A stretch of DNA of 37,272 nucleotides from Nocardioidaceae bacterium (GTDB taxonomy: Bacteria; Actinomycetota; Actinomycetes; Propionibacteriales; Nocardioidaceae). The notes under the pieces are model-generated. The model searched no databases. It worked only from the letters and a program-made list of their open reading frames with translations, and had not been told where the DNA came from. The position numbers and the translations under genes were made by a program. The DNA lies in NCBI GenBank assembly GCA_013696555.1, contig JACCYJ010000114.1, forward strand, positions 1 to 37,272, read 5' to 3'. Positions 1-9,740 of the stretch are shown here, in pieces; position 1 is the stretch's first letter, and every line of letters begins with the position of its first letter.

Positions 1-270
1 TCGTTGGCCATGCTCGGTGCGGTGGTCCTCGTGCAGCAGATCGAGGCGCACGTACTCCAGCCGTTCCTGTTGGGGCGCTTGGTGTCGCTGCACCCGCTGG
101 CGGTCATCATCGCCATTGCGGCCGGCATCGTGGTCGCCGGCATCGTGGGGGCGCTGATCGCGGTTCCTCTGGTCGCGTGCGGCAGCGCCATCATCAAACA
201 CATTGCCGGCGAGGCAGAGCAGGAACGGGTACGACGCCGCATACGCCGACCGCGCCCCCGCCCGGTGTAA
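1..270 (+). CDS. AI-2E family transporter, C-terminal part (truncated by window start)
   Basis: Translation ...[51 protein letters not shown] matches the AI-2E/PerM family C-terminal signature; frame open to the window edge. Confidence 0.8.
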   Translation, partial: SLAMLGAVVLVQQIEAHVLQPFLLGRLVSLHPLAVIIAIAAGIVVAGIVGALIAVPLVACGSAIIKHIAGEAEQERVRRRIRRPRPRPV

Positions 271-292
271 TCCGTTGAAGTGTTGGTGATCG

Positions 293-2032
293 ATGCTGTC
301 GCGCGATACAAACAGTGACGTGCCCGATGACACGGAGCAGGAGCGACCTGCGGAGGCGACCGAGGAGCTGGTTGACCCGCGGCTGATCCTCGGGCCGCTT
401 CTTCGGCACGTTGATGAGACGTCGGCCACCGTGTGGGTGGAGTCGGCCGTGGCGACGCAGGTAGCGGTGCGAGCCGGTGACCGCTCGTGGACGGCGAACA
501 CGTTCACCGCGCACGGCCATCATTACTGCCTCGTCCACGTCGACGGGCTGGGGCCTGGGCAAGAGTTCGGCTACACGGTCGAGATCGACGGTGACGAGGT
601 ATGGCCGCCCGTCGGGTCCGTCCACCCGCCGAGCCGCATCCGGACCCTCGACTTCAGTCGGCCGCTGAGCGTCGCCTTCGGCTCCTGCCGGACCAGCGTC
701 GCACATGACCCCGTGGGCAACCGCAAACACGGTGTCGATGCCCTACGGGCACTGTCGCTGCGGATGATGGAGCAGCCGACATCGAAGTGGCCGGACCTCT
801 TGCTCTTCCTCGGAGACCAGGTGTATGCCGACGAAACCTCGGAGGCGATGCGCGAGTTCATCACCGCCCGGCGCAGCATCGAGGAACCCCCGGGCGACGA
901 ACTCAAGGATTACGAGGAGTACGCCCACCTCTACCGGCTGGCGTGGACCGACTCGGTCAATCGTTGGCTGCTGTCGACGTTACCGAGCGCGATGATCTTC
1001 GACGACCACGACATCCGCGACGACTGGAACACCTCCGCGGAGTGGAGGGAGGAAATGGCGCGCACGTCATGGTGGCGGGACCGCATCGTCGGGGGGCTCG
1101 GTTCGTACTGGGTCTACCAGCATCTCGGCAACCTGTCGCCAGCAGACCGCGACCAAGACCCGGTGTGGCAGCACGTGCGGAGGACCGAAGGGCGCGAGGA
1201 CATCGCTGAGTTCCTCGACGACCACGCCGAGAAGGCGGACGCCAAGCCCGACTTCTACCGGTGGAGCTACAGCCGTGACCTAGGGCGTACCAGGTTGATC
1301 GTCATCGACTCCCGCTGCGCACGGGTACTGGAACCGCGTACCCGACAGATCCTGGACGCGCCGGAGATGGACTGGCTCGACGGCCTGCTGCAAGGCGACC
1401 GCGACCACGTGCTGGTCGGCACCTCGCTGCCGTTCCTGCTGCCCGCCGGACTGCACCATCTGGAGGCTTGGGACGAAGCGGTTGCGGATGGTGCTTGGGG
1501 TGGGCGGGGACGAAAGTTCGGCGAACGGATCCGGCAGGGCGCTGACCTGGAGCACTGGGCCGCCTTTCAGAAGTCCTTCCAGCGGGTCGCCGCGATGGCG
1601 CGTGACGTGGTCAACGGCAGACGAGGGAGCCCGCCGGCGACCGTGATTTTCTTGTCCGGGGACGTTCACCACTCCTATCTCGCCGAGGTGGCGCTGCCGG
1701 AGCCAACCGCCCACGGGCGGATCCTGCAGGCGGTGTGCTCGCCGATCCGCAACCCGATGCCGCGTTCGATGAGATTCGCCTTTGCGGCGATGGCCTACGG
1801 GTTCGCCTGGCCGACGGGCAGGGCGGTCGCCCGGTCGGCAAAGGTACCGGAGCCGCCGTTCACATGGCGCATCACGAAGGGGCCATGGTTCGAGAACAGC
1901 ATCGCCAGGCTCGACATCACCGGCCGCGACATCCAGTTGTGCTGGGAGAAGCCCAAGCTGGACTCTGATGACAGCGCGCATCCGCAGCTGCATCCGGTGG
2001 GCGAGGCGACGATCGTGGCGCCGCGGGTGTGA
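293..2032 (+). CDS. PhoD-like alkaline phosphatase / metallophosphoesterase family protein
   Basis: 579-aa ORF with VAFGSCR, LLFLGDQVYAD, IFDDHDIRDDW and FLSGDVHHSY metal-ligand motifs typical of PhoD-like phosphatases. Confidence 0.85.
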   Translation: MLSRDTNSDVPDDTEQERPAEATEELVDPRLILGPLLRHVDETSATVWVESAVATQVAVRAGDRSWTANTFTAHGHHYCLVHVDGLGPGQEFGYTVEIDGDEVWPPVGSVHPPSRIRTLDFSRPLSVAFGSCRTSVAHDPVGNRKHGVDALRALSLRMMEQPTSKWPDLLLFLGDQVYADETSEAMREFITARRSIEEPPGDELKDYEEYAHLYRLAWTDSVNRWLLSTLPSAMIFDDHDIRDDWNTSAEWREEMARTSWWRDRIVGGLGSYWVYQHLGNLSPADRDQDPVWQHVRRTEGREDIAEFLDDHAEKADAKPDFYRWSYSRDLGRTRLIVIDSRCARVLEPRTRQILDAPEMDWLDGLLQGDRDHVLVGTSLPFLLPAGLHHLEAWDEAVADGAWGGRGRKFGERIRQGADLEHWAAFQKSFQRVAAMARDVVNGRRGSPPATVIFLSGDVHHSYLAEVALPEPTAHGRILQAVCSPIRNPMPRSMRFAFAAMAYGFAWPTGRAVARSAKVPEPPFTWRITKGPWFENSIARLDITGRDIQLCWEKPKLDSDDSAHPQLHPVGEATIVAPRV

Positions 2033-2057
2033 GCGTCCTGATCGGGAGCTGGCACCG

Positions 2058-3281
2058 ATGACCCCGGAGGCGGTGCCGACGGTCACGCTCGACGACATCC
2101 TTGCGGCCCGGGAGATGTTGACGGGCATCGTCGAGGTCAGTCCCATCGAGGAGTCCCGGTCGCTGGCGGCCCTGGCCGGGGTCCCCGTCTACCTCAAGTG
2201 CGAGAACCTGCAGCGGACCGGATCGTTCAAGCTGCGCGGCGCCTACGTGCGGATTGCCCGGCTCAACGCCGAGGAGCAACAGCGCGGTGTCGTCGCCGCC
2301 AGCGCCGGAAACCACGCACAGGGGGTGGCGCTTGCCGCGACGCTGCTCGGCATCCGCTCGACCGTGTTCATGCCGCAGGGCGTACCCATCCCGAAGGAGA
2401 AGGCCACCCGACAGTACGCGGCCGACGTCAAGTTGGTGGGCTCCTCGATCGATGCCGCGCTGGCGGCGGCGCGCGACTTTGCCGAGTCGACCGGTGCCGT
2501 CTTCATCCATCCGTACGACCATCGCGACATCGTCGCAGGCCAGGGCACGATCGGTGTCGAGCTGATCGAGCAGGTTCCCGACTGCGCCACCGTGTTGGTG
2601 GCGGTGGGTGGCGGGGGGTTGGCCGCCGGTATCGCCACCGCGGTCCATGCGCTGCGCCCCGACGTCAAGGTCGTCGGTGTCCAGGCGGAGAACGCTGCCG
2701 CGTACCCGCCGTCGCTCGCGGCCGGGCGCCCGCTCAAGGTCCGGCTGGGCGCCACAATGGCTGACGGCATCGCGCTGTCGCAGCCCGGAGACGTGCCGTT
2801 CGCGGCTCTCCAGCGACACCTCGACCGGTTGCTCACGGTCTCGGAGGAGTCGATGAGCCAGGCTCTGCTGATGGTGCTCGAGCGGGCGAAGATGGTCGTC
2901 GAGCCGTCCGGCGCCGCCGCCGTGGCGGCACTGCTGGAGCGGCCGGGAGCCTTCGAGGGGCCGGTCGTCGTCGTCTTGTCCGGCGGCAACATCGATCCGC
3001 TGCTGCTAATGCGGGTGATCCGCCACGGGCTGGCGGCAGCGGGACGCTATCTGGCGTTCCGGGTACGCATCCCTGACCGGCCCGGTGAGTTGTTCCGCCT
3101 GCTCGGCCAGTTGGCCGAGCTGCAAGTCAACATCCTCGACGTGGCGCACGAGCGTACCTCGGCGCATCTCCACGTCGACGAAGTCGCTGTCGCGCTGCAA
3201 GTGGAAACCCGCGGAGAGGACGACTGCGAGCGGGTCCTCAAGCGGTTGCGCGAGGTCGGCTACCCGGTGTCCGTCGCCTGA
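2058..3281 (+). CDS. ilvA: threonine ammonia-lyase (PLP-dependent, C-terminal ACT domain)
   Basis: KCENLQRTGSFKLRGA PLP-lysine motif, AVGGGGLAAGIATA, VVLSGGNID, C-terminal ACT-like FRVRIPDRPGELFRLL. ATG at 2058 preferred over the longer ORF. Confidence 0.9.
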   Translation: MTPEAVPTVTLDDILAAREMLTGIVEVSPIEESRSLAALAGVPVYLKCENLQRTGSFKLRGAYVRIARLNAEEQQRGVVAASAGNHAQGVALAATLLGIRSTVFMPQGVPIPKEKATRQYAADVKLVGSSIDAALAAARDFAESTGAVFIHPYDHRDIVAGQGTIGVELIEQVPDCATVLVAVGGGGLAAGIATAVHALRPDVKVVGVQAENAAAYPPSLAAGRPLKVRLGATMADGIALSQPGDVPFAALQRHLDRLLTVSEESMSQALLMVLERAKMVVEPSGAAAVAALLERPGAFEGPVVVVLSGGNIDPLLLMRVIRHGLAAAGRYLAFRVRIPDRPGELFRLLGQLAELQVNILDVAHERTSAHLHVDEVAVALQVETRGEDDCERVLKRLREVGYPVSVA

Positions 3282-3319
3282 TCGCCCGGGGACCCGGCAC
3301 AGCGCCGGGGGATGGGCAT

Positions 3320-3403
3320 ACTTCCAACGGCGTAGGGACACTTCCAATGGGTTCGAACCCATTGGAAGTGTCCCTTTCCCACGTGAACGTGGGAAAGGGA
3401 CTG
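3320..3403. repeat. dispersed double-palindrome element, copy 1
   Basis: Perfect 42-bp palindrome AGGGACACTTCCAATGGGTTC/GAACCCATTGGAAGTGTCCCT (3334-3375) overlapping a second hairpin TCCCTTTCCCACGT-GA-ACGTGGGAAAGGGA (3371-3400). ~84-bp unit recurs at 25950-26033. Confidence 0.9.
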
Positions 3404-3411
3404 CGCTGCAG

Positions 3412-3921
3412 TCAGCGGCTGTAGGGCTTGGCGTCGATGATCTCCACGGCCAGCTCGGTGCCGTTGGGTGCCCGGTACGTCGCCGTGTCCCCGGCACGCT
3501 TGCCCATGATCGCACTGCCCAGCGGTGACTGTGGTGAGAACACGTCGTAGTGGACCGAGTCGTCGAGCGCGAGCAGCTCTCGGGAGCCGAGCAGGAACGT
3601 CTCGGTCTCGGGCTCACTGACGAAGCGGACCGTCACGATCATCCCCGCGTCGACGACACCTTCGGTCGTGGGGTGGTCGCCGACCTGTGCCCGCCGAACC
3701 ATGTCCTCCAGCTGCCGGATGCGCGCCTCCGACTTGCCCTGCTCCTCTTTGGCGGCGTGATAGCCACCGTTCTCGCGTAGGTCTCCCTCGTCACGGGCCT
3801 CACCGATCTTGGCTGCCAACTCGGCTCTCGCAGGACCGCGAAGATGGTCCAACTCGGCCCTGAGGCGGTCGTACGCCTCCTGGGTGAGCCAGATGACGTT
3901 CTCTTCGGTGCGCTGAGTCAC
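3412..3921 (-). CDS. greA: transcription elongation factor GreA
   Basis: VIWLTQEAYDRLRAELDHLRG...IGEARDEGDLRENGGYHAAKEEQG... full-length GreA. Confidence 0.95.
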   Translation of the reverse strand: MTQRTEENVIWLTQEAYDRLRAELDHLRGPARAELAAKIGEARDEGDLRENGGYHAAKEEQGKSEARIRQLEDMVRRAQVGDHPTTEGVVDAGMIVTVRFVSEPETETFLLGSRELLALDDSVHYDVFSPQSPLGSAIMGKRAGDTATYRAPNGTELAVEIIDAKPYSR

Positions 3922-4020
3922 GGGTGCTTTGCTCCTTGCAGGGATGGATGATCGGAGGGCTCAATCGCGTCCGGGCATCCAGGACAGTACCAAGAGTAGG
4001 GCCGGGCATGCGGTTGTCGA

Positions 4021-4449
4021 TCACTCGGCAGCCGGTGCCACCTCGCAGGTACGAAGTGCACCGCTGATCGCTGGGCGCTCGGTGGTGATGCCATGGTCGA
4101 CGGTAACCGTTCCTGGCTCACCGGGCGGAATGTCGAACGTGCTCTCCCCGACGATCGTGCGGTCGGCTGCCTGGGCGTACACCTGGCAGCGCACGGCGTC
4201 ACCGTTGCGGCGGAAGACGGTCACGGTCACCGTGACTTGGCTCCCGGACTCGACCTGCAAGCCCTGGAGTTGCCCGGACACGGCAGCCGGCGAGTTGGCG
4301 GCCGCCCACACCACCCAGGCGAGGCCGGCAACGGCGACCACCGCCACCGCCGCGAGACCCGCAAAACGGGACCATCGCGGTGCCCGTCCGTACCGCTCGG
4401 CGAGCAGGTCGGAGGTTGCACCCCCCGGTGGCGTTGGCGTGCGCTGCAT
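4021..4449 (-). CDS. DUF4307 domain-containing membrane protein
   Basis: Start at [21 protein letters not shown]; one TM segment then DUF4307-like domain; located between greA and mca. ORF extends to 4551 with an alternative start. Confidence 0.8.
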   Translation of the reverse strand: MQRTPTPPGGATSDLLAERYGRAPRWSRFAGLAAVAVVAVAGLAWVVWAAANSPAAVSGQLQGLQVESGSQVTVTVTVFRRNGDAVRCQVYAQAADRTIVGESTFDIPPGEPGTVTVDHGITTERPAISGALRTCEVAPAAE

Positions 4450-4590
4450 GGGAATCCCGGATCCGACCATTCGGTTGAGGACAGCAGCGGCTTGTCGGAG
4501 GCGTCGTACCTGAGGACCGCTGCCTTTTGTCACCATTGTGGTGGGTCCCATCGAACCGGGTCATGGGCGAGGAGAAGGGTGAGACCAGTA

Positions 4591-5502
4591 GTGGCCGAGC
4601 AGCTGCGCTTGATGCACGTACACGCGCATCCCGACGACGAGTCGAGCAAGGGCGCGGCGAGCACGGCCATGTACGTCGCTGCGGGGGTCGACGTGCACGT
4701 CGTGACCTGTACCGGCGGGGAGCGGGGTTCGATCCTCAACCCCAACATGGATCGGCCAGACATTCTCGCCAACATCGCTGAGATTCGGCGCCAGGAGATG
4801 GAGCAAGCACGTCATATCCTCGGGGTGAGCCAGGACTGGCTCGGCTTCGTGGACTCGGGCTGGCCGGAGGGTGATCCTCGGCCGCCATTGCCGGACGGTT
4901 GTTTCGCCGGGATCGACCTCGACGAGGCAACGCGCCCGCTGGTCCGACTGATGCGAAGCTTCCGCCCCCATGTGGTGACGACCTACGACGAGAACGGCGG
5001 CTATCCACATCCCGATCACGTCAGGTGCCACCAGGTCAGCGTCGCCGCATTCGAAGCGGCTGGTGACCCTGACCACTACCCGGAGTACGGCCCGGCCTGG
5101 CAGCCGCTCAAGCTCTACTACCACCACAGCTTCCACCGGGAGCGGACGCAGGCGCTACACGAGGCGATGCTCGCGCGTGGTTTCGAGTCCCCGTACGCCG
5201 AACGGCTCGCCGAATGGACAGCCGACCCCGAGCATGCTGCCCGGATTACGACACGGGTGCCTTGCGCAGCGTATTTCCCGGTCCGCGATCGGGCACTGTT
5301 GGCCCATGCCACCCAGATCGACCCGGACGGACCGTGGTTCTCCGTCCCGCTGGACGTTCATCAGGCAGCCTGGCCGACCGAGGACTACGAGCTCGCTACC
5401 TCCTATGTCGACGTCGTGTTGCCGGAGAGCGACCTGTTCGCGGGCGTCCGAGGTCATCGAGATCTCGGAATGCCGCTGCAACGGGCAGGAGGGCGGACAT
5501 GA
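4591..5502 (+). CDS. mca: mycothiol S-conjugate amidase
   Basis: [18 protein letters not shown] zinc-binding motif, [33 protein letters not shown] start at 4591 (alternative 4579). Confidence 0.93.
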   Translation: MAEQLRLMHVHAHPDDESSKGAASTAMYVAAGVDVHVVTCTGGERGSILNPNMDRPDILANIAEIRRQEMEQARHILGVSQDWLGFVDSGWPEGDPRPPLPDGCFAGIDLDEATRPLVRLMRSFRPHVVTTYDENGGYPHPDHVRCHQVSVAAFEAAGDPDHYPEYGPAWQPLKLYYHHSFHRERTQALHEAMLARGFESPYAERLAEWTADPEHAARITTRVPCAAYFPVRDRALLAHATQIDPDGPWFSVPLDVHQAAWPTEDYELATSYVDVVLPESDLFAGVRGHRDLGMPLQRAGGRT

Positions 5503-5756
5503 GCGCCGCGGTGATGCGCGCCGTCGACGACGACCAGGTCACGCCGGGGCTGCTCGGGTTCCTGATCGTCGCGGCGATGGGAGTGGCGTTGTTCTTCTTG
5601 CTGCGAAGCATGGCCAAGCACCTGCGTAGGGTCGACGTCGGCTCTGAGGGGGATTCGGACGGCGATTTGGACGGCGAACCAGGCGAGGGAATCGCCGGCA
5701 CCCCGCCGGACACCGGTTCGGAGCCGCCGCGCCGCCCACCGGAAAAGCCGGCATGA
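5499..5756 (+). CDS. small single-TM hypothetical protein
   Basis: 85 aa, ATGA overlap with the mca stop; one TM helix and acidic tail; same position as Rv1083 after mca in mycobacteria. Confidence 0.75.
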   Translation: MSAAVMRAVDDDQVTPGLLGFLIVAAMGVALFFLLRSMAKHLRRVDVGSEGDSDGDLDGEPGEGIAGTPPDTGSEPPRRPPEKPA

Positions 5757-5839
5757 TCAGGCGGTTGTAGCACGCGGCCGGAGATGTGGTTTGCTTCGAG
5801 CTGACCGGCCGAACGTCGCGGACAGTCGCACGAAAGGTG

Positions 5840-6994
5840 ATGCTCATGCAACGTCGTCCCACCGTCCCAGTCGGCTTACGGCACCGCTCGGCACCGGCCT
5901 CAGCGGCTGCTGTCACTGTGGCCGTCACGGCTGCGCTGCTCCTGTCGCCGTCGACGAGCAACGCCGGCAACGTGGCGACCGGTGCGGCAGCATCAGCAGC
6001 TCAGGTCAGGCATCGCGTCGTCGTCGACGGGCTCGACAACCCGCGTCAGTTGTCCCTGACCCACGACGGTCGAGTCGTGATCGCCGAGGCGGGCCACGGG
6101 TCGTACCAGCAGAAGAACTGCTCCGGTAGCGGCCGGAGCGAGCTGTGCGTGGGCCTGTCCGGCAAGGTTTCCGTGCTCGCCGACGGCGAGGTACGCCGGG
6201 TGATGACCCGCCTGCTCTCGGCCGCGGGCGCGGACGGGAGCTTCGCCACCGGCCCGGACGGTGCTGGCAAGCGGCCTGGCGGCAGGTTCCAAGCGATCAT
6301 GACCTACGGGCCGCCCGAGTTCTTCCCCGAGGGGATTCCGGGCCGCCGCCAGACGGGCAAGCTGGTGGCCGGGGCAGGCGATCGCAACCGCATCATCGCC
6401 AACGTCTCCCGCTTCGAGATCAACCGTGACCCCGACGGCGAGGGAGTCGACTCCAACCCGTACTCCCTGCTCGCTCTACGCAACAAGACCTTGGTCGCAG
6501 ACGCAGCCGGCGATTACATCGCCGCTGTTCGGCGGGGCGGCAAGATCCGGCTGTGGGCGACGCTGCCGGAGTACGGAGCGCGGATCGACGCGGTGCCGAC
6601 GGTCGTGTCGCTCGGCGGTGACGGCAACGTCTACGTGGGGGAGCTCCACTCGGAGATCCCCAAAGAGGCCCGGGTGTGGAAGTACGACCGGCGCGGCAAT
6701 GTGCTGCGCTCCTGGGGCGGTTTCACGACTGTGACCGGCGTCGCGCGCACCAAGAACGGCACGTTGTACGTGAGCGAGCTGTTCGGCGGCGACTGTGATG
6801 GCGACGACTGCTTCCCCGGTCGTGTCGTGAAGGTCGCGCCCAACGGTAAGCGCAGCTCCACGAACGTCCCGTTCCCCGCAGGCATCGTCGCTCGCGGCGA
6901 CCGGGTGCTCGTGTCGGCGTTCTCGATCTCGCCGGCCAAGGGCTTCGCCGGCAACCCCGCGTTCAGCGGTCAGATCTGGCGCCTGCTGTTCTGA
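5840..6994 (+). CDS. ScyD/ScyE family secreted protein
   Basis: Signal peptide (AAVTVAVTAALLLSPSTSNA) then beta-propeller-like repeats (VVDGLDNPRQLSLTHDGRVVIAEAGHG). AGG-rich RBS upstream of 5840. Confidence 0.75.
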   Translation: MLMQRRPTVPVGLRHRSAPASAAAVTVAVTAALLLSPSTSNAGNVATGAAASAAQVRHRVVVDGLDNPRQLSLTHDGRVVIAEAGHGSYQQKNCSGSGRSELCVGLSGKVSVLADGEVRRVMTRLLSAAGADGSFATGPDGAGKRPGGRFQAIMTYGPPEFFPEGIPGRRQTGKLVAGAGDRNRIIANVSRFEINRDPDGEGVDSNPYSLLALRNKTLVADAAGDYIAAVRRGGKIRLWATLPEYGARIDAVPTVVSLGGDGNVYVGELHSEIPKEARVWKYDRRGNVLRSWGGFTTVTGVARTKNGTLYVSELFGGDCDGDDCFPGRVVKVAPNGKRSSTNVPFPAGIVARGDRVLVSAFSISPAKGFAGNPAFSGQIWRLLF

Positions 6995-7027
6995 GCCGAC
7001 GCCGCTTCGACCACCTAGCCTGGCGTC

Positions 7028-9013
7028 GTGAATCGTCTGGCTGACGCCACCAGCCCGTACCTGTTGCAGCACGCCGACAACCCGGTGGACTGGTGGCCGT
7101 GGGGTGACGATGCGTTTGCGGAGGCCAGACACCGCGACGTGCCAGTGTTGCTGAGCGTCGGGTACGCGGCTTGTCACTGGTGTCATGTGATGGCGCACGA
7201 GTCGTTCGAGGACAACGCCACGGCGGCCTACCTCAACGAGCACTTCGTCAACATCAAGGTCGACCGCGAGGAGCGGCCCGACGTCGACGCGATCTACATG
7301 GCGGCGACGCAGGCAATGACAGGTCAGGGTGGTTGGCCGATGACCTGCGTACTCACTCCCGATGGGCAGCCGTTCTTCTGCGGGACGTACTTCCCTGATC
7401 TGCCCCGGCAGGGCATGCCGTCATTTCGGCAGGTGCTGGCTGCGGTCATGGCCGCGTGGCACGATCGCCGGTCTGAGGTCGACCGCGTGGGTGCCGACGT
7501 GGTGGCTCGGCTGCGGGAGTCGAGTCGGCCTCCACCGCACTCAGCTCTGGACGAGACGGTGCTCGATGCCGCCGTGCAAACGCTGGTCGGGCAGTTCGAC
7601 TCCAGGGCCGGTGGCTTCGGTGGGGCGCCGAAGTTCCCGCCCTCGATGCTCCTGGAGTTCCTGCTCCGCCACCATGCCCGGACCGGGGGCAAGACCTCAC
7701 TGTCAATGGTGGAGCTGACCTGCGAGCGGATGGCGCGAGGCGGCCTCTACGACCAGCTCGCTGGCGGCTTCGCTCGCTACTCGGTCGACGCCCGGTGGGT
7801 CGTGCCCCACTTCGAGAAGATGCTGTACGACAACGCGTTGCTCATGCGGGCGTACCTGCACTGGTGGCGGTTTTCGGATAACGACCTGGCTCGCAGGGTC
7901 GTGAGCCAAACGGGCGACTTCCTCCTGGCGGAGCTGGCCACCGCCGAAGGTGGTCTTGCGTCCGCGCTCGACGCGGACTCCGCCGGTGAAGAAGGCACGT
8001 ACTACGTGTGGACGCCCAATCAGCTGGCGGAGATCCTCGGGCCGGACGATGGGGCGTGGGCGGCGCAGCTGCTCGGGGTCACCGCGACCGGCACGTTCGA
8101 GCACGGCGCGTCGACCTTGCAGCTGTTGCGTGCCCCCGACGACGCTCGTTGGGCGCTGATACGTGCCCGGCTGCATGCGGTGAGGGCGCAGCGAGTACGT
8201 CCCGGGCGGGACGACAAGGTGGTGGCCGCCTGGAACGGGCTGGCCATCGTCGCGTTGGCGGAGTCTGGCGTGCTGTTGGAGCGCGCTGACCTGGTGGCCG
8301 CGGCTGTCTCGGCGGGCGACCTGTTGGCCTCGGTGCACGTGGACGAGGAGGGGCGGCTGTGGCGGACGTCGCGCGACGGGCGCCGAGGTGAGAACGCTGG
8401 CCTGCTCGAGGACTACGGCTGCGTTGCTGCCGGCTTCTTGGCGCTGCTCGGGGCGACCGGCGAGTCGCGGTGGCTGGAACGTGCCGGTGAACTACTCGAC
8501 CGGGCACTCGAGGTCTTCGCCGACGGAGAGGGTGGCTGGTACGACACCGCAGTTGACGCCCCGGAGCTGGTCGTCAGGCCGCGTGACGTCACCGACAACG
8601 TCACCCCCTCCGGTACGGCGGCGTTGGCCGAAGCGCTCCTGGCGTATGCCGCGGTCACCGGCTCCGGGCGCCATCGAGACGCGGCGGAGGCAGCGGTGGC
8701 CTCGGCCGGTGGCGTGGTTCGGCAGGCGCCACGGTTCGGTGGGTGGAGCCTGGCGTTGGGCGAGGCGCTGGTCGCCGGACCGGTGGCAGTGGCGGTGGTA
8801 GGCCCGGCCGCCGAGCGCGGAGACCTGCATCGCGCGGCCCTGCGGATGAGCAGCCCGGGAGCGGTTGTCATCGCCGGCGACCCGGACGACAAGCTGGTGC
8901 CGTTGTTGGCCGACCGTACCCTCGTCGACGGCCAACCGGCGGCCTACGTCTGCCGCGGCTTCGTCTGCGACCGACCCACCACCGACCCCGCCGACCTTTC
9001 GGCTCATCCGTGA
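7028..9013 (+). CDS. thioredoxin-domain protein, YyaL/SSP411-like (DUF255)
   Basis: [22 protein letters not shown]...[18 protein letters not shown]...[10 protein letters not shown] signature; GTG start. Confidence 0.93.
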   Translation: MNRLADATSPYLLQHADNPVDWWPWGDDAFAEARHRDVPVLLSVGYAACHWCHVMAHESFEDNATAAYLNEHFVNIKVDREERPDVDAIYMAATQAMTGQGGWPMTCVLTPDGQPFFCGTYFPDLPRQGMPSFRQVLAAVMAAWHDRRSEVDRVGADVVARLRESSRPPPHSALDETVLDAAVQTLVGQFDSRAGGFGGAPKFPPSMLLEFLLRHHARTGGKTSLSMVELTCERMARGGLYDQLAGGFARYSVDARWVVPHFEKMLYDNALLMRAYLHWWRFSDNDLARRVVSQTGDFLLAELATAEGGLASALDADSAGEEGTYYVWTPNQLAEILGPDDGAWAAQLLGVTATGTFEHGASTLQLLRAPDDARWALIRARLHAVRAQRVRPGRDDKVVAAWNGLAIVALAESGVLLERADLVAAAVSAGDLLASVHVDEEGRLWRTSRDGRRGENAGLLEDYGCVAAGFLALLGATGESRWLERAGELLDRALEVFADGEGGWYDTAVDAPELVVRPRDVTDNVTPSGTAALAEALLAYAAVTGSGRHRDAAEAAVASAGGVVRQAPRFGGWSLALGEALVAGPVAVAVVGPAAERGDLHRAALRMSSPGAVVIAGDPDDKLVPLLADRTLVDGQPAAYVCRGFVCDRPTTDPADLSAHP

Positions 9014-9047
9014 GCCCCTGCATTGGTTAGCTGCGCCACGTCTGGCA

Positions 9048-9077
9048 CACCGATACCAGGTTAACCGGGTATCAGTG
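9048..9077. promoter_or_regulatory. 30-bp loop-less inverted repeat (operator-like)
   Basis: CACcGATACCaGGTTAACCgGGTATCaGTG: 13 of 15 positions pair about a central TT/AA dyad. Confidence 0.5.
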
Positions 9078-9081
9078 GACC

Positions 9082-9105
9082 TCACCTGGCGTGCATGCCA
9101 GGTGA
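9082..9105. promoter_or_regulatory. stem-loop/operator-like inverted repeat TCACCTGGC-N6-GCCAGGTGA
   Basis: Perfect 9-bp arms; a third GCCAGGTGA half-site lies at 9117-9125. Confidence 0.5.
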
Positions 9106-9169
9106 ACTGTCACCAAGCCAGGTGAAGGCGGGTGTTCGCCATGAGCGGATTGCGTCCATCATGATTGAC

Positions 9170-9185
9170 TGTAATGATAATTACA
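9170..9185. promoter_or_regulatory. operator-like palindrome TGTAATgataATTACA overlapping a start codon
   Basis: 6-bp arms, 4-bp spacer in an AT-rich patch; overlaps the ATG at 9185. Confidence 0.4.
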
Positions 9186-9706
9186 TGAATACAGAACTTG
9201 GACACGAGAAGATCACTGGCTGGCTCTCCGGCCGGCTACCCGATGACTGGTTCGACGGCTCATCGGTCATCGAGGTAGACCGCGACGAGATCATGATCAT
9301 CGGCGCGCTCAGCCCGCCGGACCGCTCCGAGGACGCGTCGGACGCGGAGCATGCGGCAGCGGTCGCTGGTCGCGTCAAGCGCTTCCGCGAGACCACACGT
9401 GAGCATCGCATCGAGATCGCCCGTGAGCTGGAACATGCGGCCGGGCGCAAGGTGGCCTGGGCGGTGGAGGTGGAGGGCGACCGACACATCTTCACCTCGT
9501 TGTCGTCGCCGGTGATGACACGGCTGCGTCAGCCCGAGCGGCAGGTGCTCGATACCCTGGTCGACTCCGGCGTGGCTCGATCCCGTAGCGACGCTCTCGG
9601 CTGGTGCGTCCGTCTCGTCGCGCAACACTCCGATGAGTGGCTTTCCGAGCTGCGCGGGGCGATGTCGCATGTGGCGGAGGTGCGCGCAAAAGGCCCGACC
9701 ACCTGA
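9185..9706 (+). CDS. conserved hypothetical protein with ribbon-helix-helix-like C-terminus
   Basis: 173 aa; C-terminal MTRLRQPERQVLDTLVDSGVARSRSDALGWCVRLVAQHSDEWLSELR resembles RHH/CopG-type packing. Alternative starts at 9161 and 9095. Confidence 0.65.
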   Translation: MNTELGHEKITGWLSGRLPDDWFDGSSVIEVDRDEIMIIGALSPPDRSEDASDAEHAAAVAGRVKRFRETTREHRIEIARELEHAAGRKVAWAVEVEGDRHIFTSLSSPVMTRLRQPERQVLDTLVDSGVARSRSDALGWCVRLVAQHSDEWLSELRGAMSHVAEVRAKGPTT

Positions 9707-9740
9707 CGTGCGGGCGGAGACTCACCGATGATCAGGCTGG

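Noticed and set aside
194-730. Long antisense and alternative-frame ORFs (e.g. 194-730 -, 1280-2146 -, 1917-2819 -, 27485-28138 upstream extension of ispH)
   Set aside because: Shadow ORFs produced by high GC; translations are Arg/Pro/Ser-rich without domain motifs and overlap strong genes.
3346-3366. GGTTCGAACC in the repeat resembles the tRNA T-arm/B-box (GGTTCGAATCC)
   Set aside because: No acceptor stem, D-arm or anticodon arm can be built around it in either copy; the match follows from the palindrome centre TTCGAA.
3320-3403. CRISPR-like repeat
   Set aside because: Only two copies 22 kb apart, no spacer array and no cas genes.
3006-3617. Minus-strand ORF spanning the repeat element and the ilvA 3' end
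   Set aside because: Out of frame with greA and antisense to ilvA; the peptide through the repeat is a by-product of the palindrome.
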